NCBI RefSeq assembly: GCF_000190435.1
Contig: NC_015152.1
Coordinates: 874,458-938,457 of the forward strand
Direction of reading: 5' to 3'
Source: Sphaerochaeta globosa str. Buddy
Lineage (GTDB): Bacteria; Spirochaetota; Spirochaetia; Sphaerochaetales; Sphaerochaetaceae
DNA length: 64,000 nt
Part shown: positions 33,605 to 42,068 of the stretch, in pieces
Layout: each line of letters opens with the position of its first letter
How positions within the stretch are numbered: the first letter of the stretch is position 1
Made by a program: the position numbers and the translations under genes
The notes under the pieces: generated by a model
Database searches by the model: none
The model's input: the letters and a program-made list of their open reading frames with translations, nothing else
Told to the model about the DNA's origin: nothing

Positions 33605-33620
33605 GCGTTATCGTTAACGC
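33605..33620 (+). promoter_or_regulatory. Operator-like inverted repeat in the leader of the multiple-sugar operon
   Basis: GCGTTATCGTTAACGC has six-base arms GCGTTA and TAACGC around TCGT, like LacI/GalR-family sites. It lies about 35 bases after the predicted transcription start and 23 before the start codon, so a bound repressor would act as a roadblock. Confidence 0.5.
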
Positions 33621-33643
33621 AAAAAACTAGAAGGAGGCTGAGT

Positions 33644-34741
33644 ATGAAAAAGTTGCTCGTAGTAGGAATGGTCCTGTTATACGCAATGACCATGGTTTTT
33701 GCAGCAGGTGCTGCCGAAAGTTCGTCAAGTAAAGGAATGATCGGTGTTGTGATGCCTACCAGGTCGGAAGAACGCTGGAATAAGGATGGCGCGGCAGTCA
33801 AGAGCGGTTTGGAAAAGCTTGGTTACAAGGTTGACTTGCAGTTCTCGGACGACGATATTCCTACCCAGGTTCGTCAGATTGAGGATTTGATTACCAAGGA
33901 TGCGAAAGTACTCGTCATCGCTTCAATTGATGGTGTTGCTTTGAGCGATGTTCTTGCGAAAGCAGCGGAAGCAAAAATTCCTGTAATCGCGTATGACCGC
34001 CTGATTATGAAGTCACCGAACGTAGATTACTATTTGTCATTCGACAACTATGCGGTCGGCCAGCAGATGGGCGATATCCTCATCAAGGGGATGAATCTGG
34101 ACAATCCTAAGAAAAAGCCGCTCTTGATCGAGCTGTTCGGTGGATCTCCCGATGACAACAACGCTTATAAGTTCTATGACGGCGCCATGGATAGGCTTAA
34201 GCCCTATTTTGCCAATGGCACTCTCAAGATCGGTTCAGGCCAACAGGGCATGGATACGGTTGGAACGTTGCGCTGGAGCAATGAATTGGCAATGTCCAGA
34301 ATGGAGAATCTTCTCTCTGCACATTACACCAACCAGACGCTCGATGGAATTCTTTCTCCCTATGATCCGATCAGTCTTTCCACACTGGAAGCTTGCAAAG
34401 CCGTCGGGTATGGTACAGCTGGCAAACCGCTGCCGGTTGTCGGCGGACAGGATTGTATTGTTGCTTCCTGCAAGTCAATTCTCGCAGGCGACCAATATGC
34501 AACCGTCCTGAAAGATACCCGCGTACTTGGTCAGGCTACCGTTGTTCTGGTAGACACGATCATGCGTGGTGAAGTTCCCCAGGGCCTGGATACCACCAGT
34601 TATAATAATGACTCCATCAAGAACGGCAAGCCGTATATCGTACCTTCCGTACTGTTGAAGTCCGTTATTGTTACCAAGGATAACTTGAAGGCTGAAGTAG
34701 TCGACACCGGCTACCACACTGCCGCTGAGGTTGGACTGTAA
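33644..34741 (+). CDS. chvE: Multiple monosaccharide-binding periplasmic protein (ChvE-like)
   Basis: A 365-residue type I periplasmic binding protein with a signal peptide (MKKLLVVGMVLLYAMTMVFA, cut near AAGAAE). VMPTRSEERWNKDGAAVKSGLEKLGYKVDLQ and LFGGSPDDNNAYKFYDGAMD match ChvE/XylF-type sugar binders. It captures monosaccharides such as galactose, arabinose, xylose or glucose for the GguA-GguB importer encoded next. AAGGAGG precedes the ATG. The operon has its own promoter and operator-like repeats; the regulator is not adjacent. The symbol follows the Agrobacterium homologue. Confidence 0.88.
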   Translation: MKKLLVVGMVLLYAMTMVFAAGAAESSSSKGMIGVVMPTRSEERWNKDGAAVKSGLEKLGYKVDLQFSDDDIPTQVRQIEDLITKDAKVLVIASIDGVALSDVLAKAAEAKIPVIAYDRLIMKSPNVDYYLSFDNYAVGQQMGDILIKGMNLDNPKKKPLLIELFGGSPDDNNAYKFYDGAMDRLKPYFANGTLKIGSGQQGMDTVGTLRWSNELAMSRMENLLSAHYTNQTLDGILSPYDPISLSTLEACKAVGYGTAGKPLPVVGGQDCIVASCKSILAGDQYATVLKDTRVLGQATVVLVDTIMRGEVPQGLDTTSYNNDSIKNGKPYIVPSVLLKSVIVTKDNLKAEVVDTGYHTAAEVGL

Positions 34742-34750
34742 CTAGCGTAT

Positions 34751-34834
34751 CCGGCTTCATTACGGAAGCCGGAATTGTATCACATGATCGCGAACCCGAT
34801 GCCATCTGCCTGCGGCTGAATTGGAATCGGGTTC
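34751..34834 (+). promoter_or_regulatory. Two intercistronic hairpins between chvE and gguA
   Basis: CCGGCTTC/GAAGCCGG (34751-34772, six-base loop) is a perfect stem. It is followed by GAACCCGAT/ATCGGGTTC (34792-34800 and 34826-34834, 25-base loop). Neither has a T-tract. They probably stabilise the binding-protein mRNA and lower expression of the ATPase and permease. Confidence 0.5.
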
Positions 34835-34858
34835 CGGTCTGTATTGTGGGGGACCTGT

Positions 34859-36406
34859 ATGCCAAACAATTCTATTCTGCTGTCCATGAAGCATATCACC
34901 AAGACTTTCCCAGGTGTGAGAGCGCTTGATGATGTAAGTCTGGATGTAAAAGAGTGTGAAATTCATGCCTTGGTTGGAGAGAATGGTGCCGGAAAGTCTA
35001 CATTGATGAAAGTACTGTCGGGTGTATATCCCTATGGTACATACGATGGAGACATCTTTTTTGAGGGCAAGCGTTGCACGTTCTCCAATATCAAGCAGAG
35101 TGAGCAAGCTGGAATCGTCATCATCCATCAGGAATTGGCGTTGAGTCCCTATCTTTCCATCGCTGAGAATATGTTCATCGGCGACGAACGTGCGAAATTC
35201 AATATCATCAACTGGGACAAGACCCGTGAAGATGCTATGAAATATATGGAGCGCGTTGGACTGAACGAGAATCCCAATCTTCCGGTGAACAGGCTGGGGG
35301 TGGGGAAGCAGCAAATGGTTGAGATTGCCAAAGCCTTGGCAAAACACGCAAAATTGCTGATTCTTGACGAGCCCACTTCCGCACTCAATGAGAAGGACAG
35401 CAAGCATCTGCTTGAGATTCTCAAGGAACTCCGTGACAAGAGTTATATTTCTTCCGTGTTGATTTCCCATAAGCTTAATGAAGTCGCCGCTGTTGCTGAC
35501 TCCATTACGATTCTCAGGGACGGCAGAACAATTGAGACGCTTGAGGTAGCCAGAACGAAGGAAAGCTTGGTGTCCATCAGTGAAGAGCGGATTATCAAGG
35601 GGATGGTCGGACGGGAAATTACTGAAATGTTCCCCAAGCGAGACAATCTCATCGGGGATATCCTGTTCGAGATCAAGGATTGGACGGTGCAAAATCCCGA
35701 TAACCCGGAGAGAAAGAAACTCGATGGCGTGAATATCAATGTGCGGGCCGGGGAGGTCGTCGGTCTGGCTGGATTGGTAGGAGCTGGACGAACTGAACTT
35801 GCCATGAGTGTGTTCGGGCGGGCGTACGGTGAGAACATCACGGGAAAAACGTTGATTGAAGGCGCAGAAGTCGATATCAGCACAATTCCCAAGGCTATTG
35901 CACACGGTGTTGCCTATGTGCCTGAAGACCGCAAGGAATTGGGACTTGTGATGATTCAGAACGTCAAAGAGAATACGACAATCGCGAAGCTGAAGAAAAT
36001 TTCCAATATGTCGGTGATCAATGAGCATGATGAGAATGTCGTGGCGGAAGATTTTTGCAAGCGGCTCAACACGAAGACGCCGACAATACTGCAGATGGCA
36101 GGAAATCTTTCAGGAGGCAACCAACAAAAAGTCGTTCTTTCAAAATGGTTGTTCACCGACCCAAGGGTCTTGCTCCTGGATGAACCCACCCGCGGAATCG
36201 ACGTTGGTGCTAAACATGAAATTTATACAATCATCAACTCGCTTGCCAACCAAGGAATGGCATGTCTTCTGATTTCCAGTGAGATGCCGGAGATTATCGG
36301 GATGTGCGATAGGATATATGTAATGAGCGAGGGCAGGATTACCGCTGAACTGTCGGGAAAGACCGCGACCCAGGAAGAGATCATGCGCAATATCCTGAAT
36401 AATTAA
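34859..36406 (+). CDS. gguA: Multiple monosaccharide ABC importer, tandem ATPase (GguA/MmsA-like)
   Basis: A 515-residue CUT2-type ATPase with two ABC domains. Domain 1 has Walker A GENGAGKST and LLILDEPTSALN. Domain 2 has the weak glycine loop AGLVGAGRTE usual in CUT2 proteins, signature LSGGNQQKVVLSKWL and Walker B LLLDEPTRGID. The second domain of CUT2 ATPases normally lacks a standard Walker A, so this is not damage. GGGGGA precedes the ATG at 34859. It powers sugar uptake with the chvE and gguB products. Confidence 0.9.
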   Translation: MPNNSILLSMKHITKTFPGVRALDDVSLDVKECEIHALVGENGAGKSTLMKVLSGVYPYGTYDGDIFFEGKRCTFSNIKQSEQAGIVIIHQELALSPYLSIAENMFIGDERAKFNIINWDKTREDAMKYMERVGLNENPNLPVNRLGVGKQQMVEIAKALAKHAKLLILDEPTSALNEKDSKHLLEILKELRDKSYISSVLISHKLNEVAAVADSITILRDGRTIETLEVARTKESLVSISEERIIKGMVGREITEMFPKRDNLIGDILFEIKDWTVQNPDNPERKKLDGVNINVRAGEVVGLAGLVGAGRTELAMSVFGRAYGENITGKTLIEGAEVDISTIPKAIAHGVAYVPEDRKELGLVMIQNVKENTTIAKLKKISNMSVINEHDENVVAEDFCKRLNTKTPTILQMAGNLSGGNQQKVVLSKWLFTDPRVLLLDEPTRGIDVGAKHEIYTIINSLANQGMACLLISSEMPEIIGMCDRIYVMSEGRITAELSGKTATQEEIMRNILNN

Positions 36407-36473
36407 GGCAGTGTTGATTGCCCCGGTGTTGGTGTGACAGAGAACTTGATGAGCATTTGATAAGGAGTGTGGG

Positions 36474-37661
36474 ATGAATGGCTTGATTGCGATTTTGAAA
36501 AAGAATGTGAGGCAGTACATGATGGTCATCGCCTTGGCTGTGGCGATGGTCGCTTTTGGACTCTTGACGGATGGTATCTTTTTCAGACCGGTAAATCTGA
36601 CGAATTTGGTACTTCAGAACAGCTATGTCCTGATTCTTGCCGTTGGCATGTTGCTGTGTACGCTGACGGGAAACGTCGACCTCTCAGTCGGCTCCATCGT
36701 CTGTTTCATCGGTGCACTCTGCGGAGTCATGATGGTGGACCTGCAGTGGAATCCGTATGTAGCGATGTTGCTTGCACTGCTTGTAGGAGCGCTGATCGGA
36801 ATGTGGCAAGGGTTCTGGATTGCATTCGTGAATGTTCCTCCCTTCATAGCCACGTTGGCTGGTATGTTGGTTTTCCGTGGTTTGGGACAGGTTATTATGA
36901 AAGGGCAGACAAAGGCTCCATTCCCCAGGGAATTCCAGTTGATGTCATCCGGATACATCCCCGATCCGTTTGGGGGAATGAAGATTGGAACTGTCCATTT
37001 TCATATCTTTACCTTGCTGATCGGTCTTCTCATTGTCGCATTGATTATTTTCAGTGAGATACAGAAACGGAAAAAACAGAAGAAATATGACTTTGACCTA
37101 CTTCCTCAGGGAATCTGGCTTGCAAAGGTGGTTTTCATAGCAACCGTGCTTGTCGCTTTCACCGTTGTTTTCGCGATATACAAAGGGTTTCCCAATATCT
37201 TGATTCTGCTGGGCATCCTTGTAATAGGGTACCAGTTTGTTGCATCCAAGACTGTCCAAGGCCGCCATATTTACGCACTCGGTGGAAATAGAAAAGCTGC
37301 AGAACTATCGGGTGTCAAGGTTAAGTGGGTGATGTTCTGGATTTATACCAATATGGCGATTTTGGCTGCGGTAGCTGCGATGGTATTCACAGCACGCTTG
37401 AACTCCGCCACTCCGAAGGCCGGACAGAACTTTGAGATGGACGCCATTGCCGCTTGTTATGTCGGCGGGTCTGCTGTATCGGGAGGAATAGGGACGGTAA
37501 TTGGAGCAGTCGTAGGGGGCTTGTTCATCGGAGTGCTGAACAACGGTATGTCAATTATCGGCATCAGTACAGACTGGCAACAAGCGATCAAGGGTTTTGT
37601 CCTTCTTTCAGCCGTTGCATTCGACCTGTATTCAAAATCAAGGTCATCGAAGATAGCATAA
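36474..37661 (+). CDS. gguB: Multiple monosaccharide ABC importer, permease (GguB/MmsB-like)
   Basis: A 395-residue CUT2 permease with about ten helices. VNLTNLVLQNSYVLILAVGMLLCTLTGNVDLSVGSIVCFIGAL is the AraH/RbsC-family signature, and GGNRKAAELSGVKV the conserved cytoplasmic coupling segment. A charged loop near residue 195 (EIQKRKKQKKYDFD) is longer than in RbsC, as is usual for GguB. AAGGAG precedes the ATG. It is the last gene of the operon and is followed by a perfect terminator. Confidence 0.9.
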   Translation: MNGLIAILKKNVRQYMMVIALAVAMVAFGLLTDGIFFRPVNLTNLVLQNSYVLILAVGMLLCTLTGNVDLSVGSIVCFIGALCGVMMVDLQWNPYVAMLLALLVGALIGMWQGFWIAFVNVPPFIATLAGMLVFRGLGQVIMKGQTKAPFPREFQLMSSGYIPDPFGGMKIGTVHFHIFTLLIGLLIVALIIFSEIQKRKKQKKYDFDLLPQGIWLAKVVFIATVLVAFTVVFAIYKGFPNILILLGILVIGYQFVASKTVQGRHIYALGGNRKAAELSGVKVKWVMFWIYTNMAILAAVAAMVFTARLNSATPKAGQNFEMDAIAACYVGGSAVSGGIGTVIGAVVGGLFIGVLNNGMSIIGISTDWQQAIKGFVLLSAVAFDLYSKSRSSKIA

Positions 37662-37682
37662 TAGTACCTAGCTGAGCCTAAT

Positions 37683-37719
37683 TTTGACCCCTGTGGATTT
37701 TCAGTTCACAGGGGTCAAA
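37683..37719 (+). terminator. Terminator of the chvE-gguA-gguB operon
   Basis: TTTGACCCCTGTG and CACAGGGGTCAAA form a perfect 13-base stem with an 11-base loop. It has A-rich and T-rich edges in both directions, so it may work on both strands. Confidence 0.85.
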
Positions 37720-37720
37720 T

Positions 37721-37745
37721 AAAAACCGGCTCATTGCTGAGCCGG
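37721..37745 (-). terminator. Terminator of the UgpC/MsmK-type ATPase gene
   Basis: On the minus strand CCGGCTCA, a four-base loop and TGAGCCGG are followed by TTTTTATTT. It is a textbook intrinsic terminator 18 bases after the stop codon. Confidence 0.9.
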
Positions 37746-37763
37746 CGATTATGAAAAGCTACC

Positions 37764-38858
37764 TTATTTGATTACCAGTTCGGTTTCAAGATCGAAGAAC
37801 TTTGCCTTTACCATGTCGGGGATCAAGGAAATCTTGGTATCCGGCTTAGGAACAAGGGTAGGTTCAATCTTACCAACAACCTGGCTTCTGGAAGTAGCCA
37901 CGAATACGTGGGTCTCACTTCCGAGAGGTTCAACAACACTGACAGAACCGTTGATGGTCTCGCCGTCCTTGGGGGTATTGCTGAAGACTACATCTTCAGG
38001 GCGGATACCGAAGGTGACAGATTTACCGACATACGGAGTCAACATCTTTTTCTGCTCTGCAGTAACCTTGAGACGGAAGGAACCTTCATTAACATAAATG
38101 TCAGAACCATCAGCTTCAACGGCAGTCTCGAGGAAGTTCATCGGAGGAGATCCAATGAAACCTGCAACGAACTTGTTCTGCGGGTTGTTGTAGAGGTCGA
38201 GAGGTCCACCAATCTGCTGGATGATGCCGAACTTCATGACGACGATTACGTCTGCCATGGTCAGAGCTTCAACCTGGTCGTGGGTGACGTAAATCATCGT
38301 GGCCTGGAGGCGGTTGTGCAGGGAGGAAATCTCTGCGCGCATCTGGACACGAAGTTTGGCGTCGAGGTTGGAGAGTGGTTCGTCAAAGAGGAATACCTTG
38401 GGCTTGCGGACAATGGCGCGTCCTACTGCAACACGCTGTCTCTGTCCACCGGAGAGAGCCTTGGGCTTTCTGTCAAGCAGTTCTTCGATCTCGAGGATCT
38501 TTGCTGCTTCACGTACACGCTGGTCAATCTCTTCCTTGGGGAACTTGCGGATTTTCAGACCGAATGCCATGTTATCATACACGGTCATGTGGGGATACAG
38601 AGCATAGTTCTGGAATACCATGGCGATGTCCCTATCCTTCGGGGGAACGTCATTTACGAGTTTCCCATCGATGTAGAGCTCACCACTGGTGATGTCTTCC
38701 AAACCTGCTACCATGCGGAGTGTTGTGGACTTACCACAACCGGAAGGTCCGACGAGGACGACAAACTGTCTGTCCTGAATGTCAATGTTGACATTGTCGA
38801 CGGCCTTTACTCCACCATCGTACACTTTGCAAAGATTCTTGAGTTGTACTGTGGCCAT
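37764..38858 (-). CDS. ABC transporter ATPase of the MalK/UgpC/MsmK type
   Basis: A 364-residue CUT1 ATPase. Walker A is GPSGCGKST (38-46), signature LSGGQRQRVAVGRAIV, Walker B VFLFDEPLSNLDAKL, switch histidine VTHDQ. A C-terminal TOBE/OB regulatory domain begins near residue 240. It energises CUT1 sugar importers from the cytoplasm. It stands alone with its own strong promoter and terminator. The two CUT1 permease sets in this window (6391-8155 and 47029-48755) lack an ATPase, so this is a plausible shared one, as MsmK is in streptococci. GGAGG precedes the ATG. Confidence 0.93.
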   Translation of the reverse strand: MATVQLKNLCKVYDGGVKAVDNVNIDIQDRQFVVLVGPSGCGKSTTLRMVAGLEDITSGELYIDGKLVNDVPPKDRDIAMVFQNYALYPHMTVYDNMAFGLKIRKFPKEEIDQRVREAAKILEIEELLDRKPKALSGGQRQRVAVGRAIVRKPKVFLFDEPLSNLDAKLRVQMRAEISSLHNRLQATMIYVTHDQVEALTMADVIVVMKFGIIQQIGGPLDLYNNPQNKFVAGFIGSPPMNFLETAVEADGSDIYVNEGSFRLKVTAEQKKMLTPYVGKSVTFGIRPEDVVFSNTPKDGETINGSVSVVEPLGSETHVFVATSRSQVVGKIEPTLVPKPDTKISLIPDMVKAKFFDLETELVIK

Positions 38859-38888
38859 AATGCCTCCAATTTATTTTATCTACCGTTC

Positions 38889-38917
38889 ACTTTACCCTAG
38901 GGGATGCCAGCTGTCAA
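38889..38917 (-). promoter_or_regulatory. Promoter of the UgpC/MsmK-type ATPase gene
   Basis: On the minus strand TTGACA (38917-38912), exactly 17 bases and TAAAGT (38894-38889): nearly consensus. It predicts a leader of about 24 bases with GGAGG. It lies between the gene and the insertion sequence, so the insertion left it intact. Confidence 0.8.
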
Positions 38918-38978
38918 ACAAAAAATGAGAAAAGTTTTTTATACAACGTAATAAATAGTTATAAAAGAAAGAAATAAT

Positions 38979-39024
38979 GGTGATATTGAGAAGTAAAAAG
39001 CATTGTTGACTACTCAATATCACC
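38979..39024. repeat. Long imperfect inverted repeat upstream of the ATPase promoter
   Basis: GGTGATATTGAG (38979-38990) and CTCAATATCACC (39013-39024) are perfect 12-base arms. The pairing extends by AGT/ACT after one A-A mismatch, leaving a loop of about 14 bases. It sits in AT-rich DNA between the promoter and the insertion sequence. It could be an old terminator, a protein-binding site or a remnant of a mobile element. Confidence 0.6.
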
Positions 39025-39044
39025 GTATTTTTTCTATCCGATTC

Positions 39045-39057
39045 TTTTAAGGAAAAA
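39045..39057. repeat. Left direct repeat flanking the insertion sequence
   Basis: TTTTAAGGAAAAA occurs here and at 40247-40259. The outer T and A bases merge with the terminal inverted repeats, so the true target duplication is 8 to 10 bases within it, in line with the 8-base duplications of the IS1595 family. Confidence 0.65.
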
Positions 39058-40250
39058 ACCCTCTTTTGCACAGTGTTGGTCGCCAACTGCAAATAGAGCG
39101 TTAGTTTGAGTATTTCTCTCTGTAACTGAGCGAAATAGGGTTTTCGAAAACCCTGTTGAGTAGAGTTTCAATCTTTTTGTACGGGTCGTTGGGAGGATTG
39201 ACAATAAAAGCAAAGAGGTTCAAGTAATCAGAGAGATTGGCTCTGTCAAAACCGGAATGCGAGTTCAGGAACTGCTTGAGCTGTCGACAGCGCTGGTTGA
39301 TTTCGTTCATTGGATTTTCCTTGTCAGGCAAGCCTTTGAGCGACTTCGAGCTATGAGCTTCACTCACCAAGTGCAGGTCTTTCACCAGACTGTCATGGCT
39401 TTTCTCTCTATCATGGACAAGGGTTGTCCCTGGCTCGATATGATGAAGGAATGCCTCCAACGTTTTCTTGGAGGATGTCTTTCCGTTCCCCTCGATGGTA
39501 CAGAAAACATGGCCGGAGAGATCGCATCCTATCCCCATGCAGATCTGGTTTCGTGATAGACCACGATACTGCAGCCCATCCTCCTTCATCTGGATATCTT
39601 CTTTCCTCAGCTTGTAGAAGGTCTCATCGATGTAAGCTTTTCCCCTGAGAACAATAGTATCTTGGTATCCCCTGAGTGTAAGGCAGAGTTTGGATGTCCA
39701 GTAATTCGTTGTTGTGTCGCTGTTTCTGTTTGATTTCGATACTGAGTTGAAGCTCTGCATCCTGAACAAGCCGAGCAGATAATCCACCCATTCGCTTATG
39801 GGTATCTTGTGGTTGTCGAATATGGTGCCCGTTGTGACCGTGAAAGTCCTTTCGCAATCCGAACACCGGTAACGTCTGACATGGTTGCTCGTGAATCCGT
39901 ATTTCTGGATCTTGAGGCTCTGGCAATACCGGCACTCCTGGGGTGCATAGGAGTTGAGAAGCTCACTTTCTTCGGTGTCCGAAATTGAGGGATGCTTCTT
40001 CTTGTAGTTGGACAGATTGATTGCATCAATGAATGATTGCAACGGGGTCGCATCGTCCTTGCCGGTCCAGGGTGTCTCCTTCCTGGATGAAGTGATATGC
40101 TTGGGCATTGTGGTAGTCCTAAGCATTGGGAGAACAATGGGCAGGGACTACCACATCTTCTGCTCCATCGCCCTCTCAATGCCTTATTACCTTACCACTA
40201 ATTTCAATATTTTGCTAACAGTTTACCAACACTGTGCAAAAGAGGGTTTT
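39055..40250 (-). mobile_element. Complete IS1595-like insertion sequence
   Basis: An element of about 1.2 kb bounded by 26-base perfectly identical terminal inverted repeats (39055-39080 and 40225-40250, starting AAAACCCTCTTTTGCAC) with one transposase gene between. Flanking direct repeats mark the insertion. Its right end is about 20 bases from the stop codon of the heparinase-like gene, and its left end is upstream of the ATPase promoter, so no visible gene is broken. Perfect ends and an intact frame suggest recent insertion. Confidence 0.85.
39101..40126 (-). CDS. Transposase with N-terminal zinc ribbon (IS1595/ISXO2-like)
   Basis: A 341-residue protein. Residues 60-85 hold a zinc ribbon (CRYC...CSDC) followed by RTFTVTTGTIFDNHKIPISEWVDYLLGLF, the arrangement seen in IS1595-type transposases. 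YIDETFYKL gives the first catalytic aspartate and TLVHDREKSHDSLV a second. The C-terminal LSDYLNLFAFIVN contains the late Asn/Asp region. It cuts and joins the element's ends. The start is either ATG 40126 or ATG 40108; the latter has AGGA eight bases upstream. The reading frame is intact. Confidence 0.75.
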   Translation of the reverse strand: MLRTTTMPKHITSSRKETPWTGKDDATPLQSFIDAINLSNYKKKHPSISDTEESELLNSYAPQECRYCQSLKIQKYGFTSNHVRRYRCSDCERTFTVTTGTIFDNHKIPISEWVDYLLGLFRMQSFNSVSKSNRNSDTTTNYWTSKLCLTLRGYQDTIVLRGKAYIDETFYKLRKEDIQMKEDGLQYRGLSRNQICMGIGCDLSGHVFCTIEGNGKTSSKKTLEAFLHHIEPGTTLVHDREKSHDSLVKDLHLVSEAHSSKSLKGLPDKENPMNEINQRCRQLKQFLNSHSGFDRANLSDYLNLFAFIVNPPNDPYKKIETLLNRVFENPISLSYREKYSN

Positions 40251-40259
40251 AAGGAAAAA
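40247..40259. repeat. Right direct repeat flanking the insertion sequence
   Basis: Second copy of TTTTAAGGAAAAA, identical to 39045-39057. Confidence 0.65.
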
Positions 40260-40269
40260 CGCAAAAAAC

Positions 40270-42066
40270 TTATTGTATCCGAAACATCAAATTCGTCTCA
40301 TAGCGTATCAGAATCCTATACAGCTTCTCGGGCCAGACTGTTCGCAACCTTGCATCAGTGATGGGAATTTCCTCAATGTCGATACTCTGGACAGGAGTTT
40401 CGAAGATCAGGATTGACTCTTCTCCCAGCATGATTGTTGTCTCTTGCACCTCGGGCTTCTGCAGGCACATCAAAGAAAGCACAGGCTTATGGGTACTTTC
40501 AACACGCTCCTCAATGACAATGTCCTTTCCTTTTCTATGCGTTACCGTACGTTGGTAGGACTGAATCCCTGCTACCTTGTCATATGCCTCAGCGAGCTGA
40601 AGAGAGATTGAAGCATACCCCTTTGTCTGTACACGCTGGATAATCTCGCTTCTATACTCCCTTCCTGCAAGCTGTTCATAGGGAGGAAAATTGGTAAGGT
40701 TGTGATAGATCGAGCGCATCGTCCAAATTCCATACCGGTCCTTGGAGAACGTCTGCTTGGTGTATGTTTCCACCCCGACATCAATCAATACAGGCTTGTT
40801 GTTCTTGAACAGCGTGAAGCTGCCGGTATCGTTATGGTTGTGGCTATCGTCATTGCCGCCGGCTTTTACCGCTAGGGCATAGGTTTCATCACGACTGATG
40901 AAAACGCCGACACTCGGATAAAAATGGTCACTTTCCTGGGGGAAGGATGGGGTAACCGGCTTCTCTGATGCATGCACAAGCTCCAAAAGGCGATAGGTGA
41001 GATTGATCTGTTCGGGGAGGTCCCTCTCTCCCTTCTCTCGTAAATTGCTTGAGGCAAGGGCAAACTGCGCAAGCCTTTCGTCCCCGACGGCCTTTGCAAA
41101 CAGATATTCTCGGATAGTGCAGCTGCCGGCAAGGGATGAGCAATCAGAGAAGTTGAAGTAGTAGGGACCCTGGGCATGCATATGACGGATATAGGAGGCA
41201 ATATTTCTGATTTTCGGTTCTTTGAAGATTTCTTGGAAGGTATTGTTGCTTACTTTGTTAAGAATTTCCAGGCCCAAGTACAAGCACAACCCGGCATGTC
41301 TATAATACTGGGCTCCCTCGCTGCAGCATCCATCGTCGCCGTAGTCCTTGAGAAAACAATCGATGCTGGTACATGCCTTGGTGGCAACCTTCAGACGGAA
41401 ATCTTGGTCGGTCGGGAGCAGGAACGTGCACAGCAGCACGTTCTGGGTACACCAAACAGTCCAATTGTTCATCGGCTCCTCACCGTTGCCCATCCACCAA
41501 AAATGCTCTGAAAGGTAGGGGGAGAATATTCGCTTCCCAATTTCATTGATGATACGCTTGGTGATCAAGGGAGAAACCTGTTCCAAGTCACCGGCAATGA
41601 GGGCATAGGTCTGTGAGAGCAACGCGCCGGTCTCGGCGCTGAACAGATCGATCACCGGCCGGCTCACATCGGCTAGAGGAAGTTGCTCGGTATCACGGAT
41701 ATAGCTGTTGTGTGCGGGAAGGCACCATGTCGTCTCCTCGCAAATAGCCCATAGTCCATCGATTATTGTAGTAAGCAGCTCCTCATCCCTTTTGATGCAG
41801 TATCCCAAAACCAAAGAGGCAAGCAGTACCCGACGCTTAAAGTAAGCAGTCTCATAGACAACCCTATTTCCCCTGCGGCTGAAGGCAAGGTAATCGGTAG
41901 CTAAAAGGGGAGGGAAGGCTTGTTTTTGTGCTGATTGCGCCCGCTTGACTACCTGCTCTGACAGGGTTTGGTTGAGTGATAGCCAATAAGCCCTATCGCC
42001 AGCCACGGGGGCGATGACATACGTATCGAGATAAGGAGGAAGGTTTTTAAGTAAGCTGGTAAGCAT
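40270..42066 (-). CDS. Heparinase II/III-family lyase, cytoplasmic
   Basis: A 598-residue protein. The N-terminal ~330 residues are alpha-helical, of the alpha/alpha-toroid type. The C-terminal beta-sandwich contains the heparinase II/III hallmark GGNDDSHNHNDTGSFTLFKNNKPVLIDVGVETYTK, then SIYHNLTNF. Such enzymes cleave uronic-acid-containing polysaccharides by beta-elimination. There is no signal peptide, so it acts on imported oligosaccharides. It starts two bases after the response-regulator stop, with GGAG before the ATG, forming a kinase-regulator-lyase operon. Exact substrate unknown; heparan, alginate or similar uronides are candidates. Confidence 0.8.
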   Translation of the reverse strand: MLTSLLKNLPPYLDTYVIAPVAGDRAYWLSLNQTLSEQVVKRAQSAQKQAFPPLLATDYLAFSRRGNRVVYETAYFKRRVLLASLVLGYCIKRDEELLTTIIDGLWAICEETTWCLPAHNSYIRDTEQLPLADVSRPVIDLFSAETGALLSQTYALIAGDLEQVSPLITKRIINEIGKRIFSPYLSEHFWWMGNGEEPMNNWTVWCTQNVLLCTFLLPTDQDFRLKVATKACTSIDCFLKDYGDDGCCSEGAQYYRHAGLCLYLGLEILNKVSNNTFQEIFKEPKIRNIASYIRHMHAQGPYYFNFSDCSSLAGSCTIREYLFAKAVGDERLAQFALASSNLREKGERDLPEQINLTYRLLELVHASEKPVTPSFPQESDHFYPSVGVFISRDETYALAVKAGGNDDSHNHNDTGSFTLFKNNKPVLIDVGVETYTKQTFSKDRYGIWTMRSIYHNLTNFPPYEQLAGREYRSEIIQRVQTKGYASISLQLAEAYDKVAGIQSYQRTVTHRKGKDIVIEERVESTHKPVLSLMCLQKPEVQETTIMLGEESILIFETPVQSIDIEEIPITDARLRTVWPEKLYRILIRYETNLMFRIQ

Positions 42067-42068
42067 GA

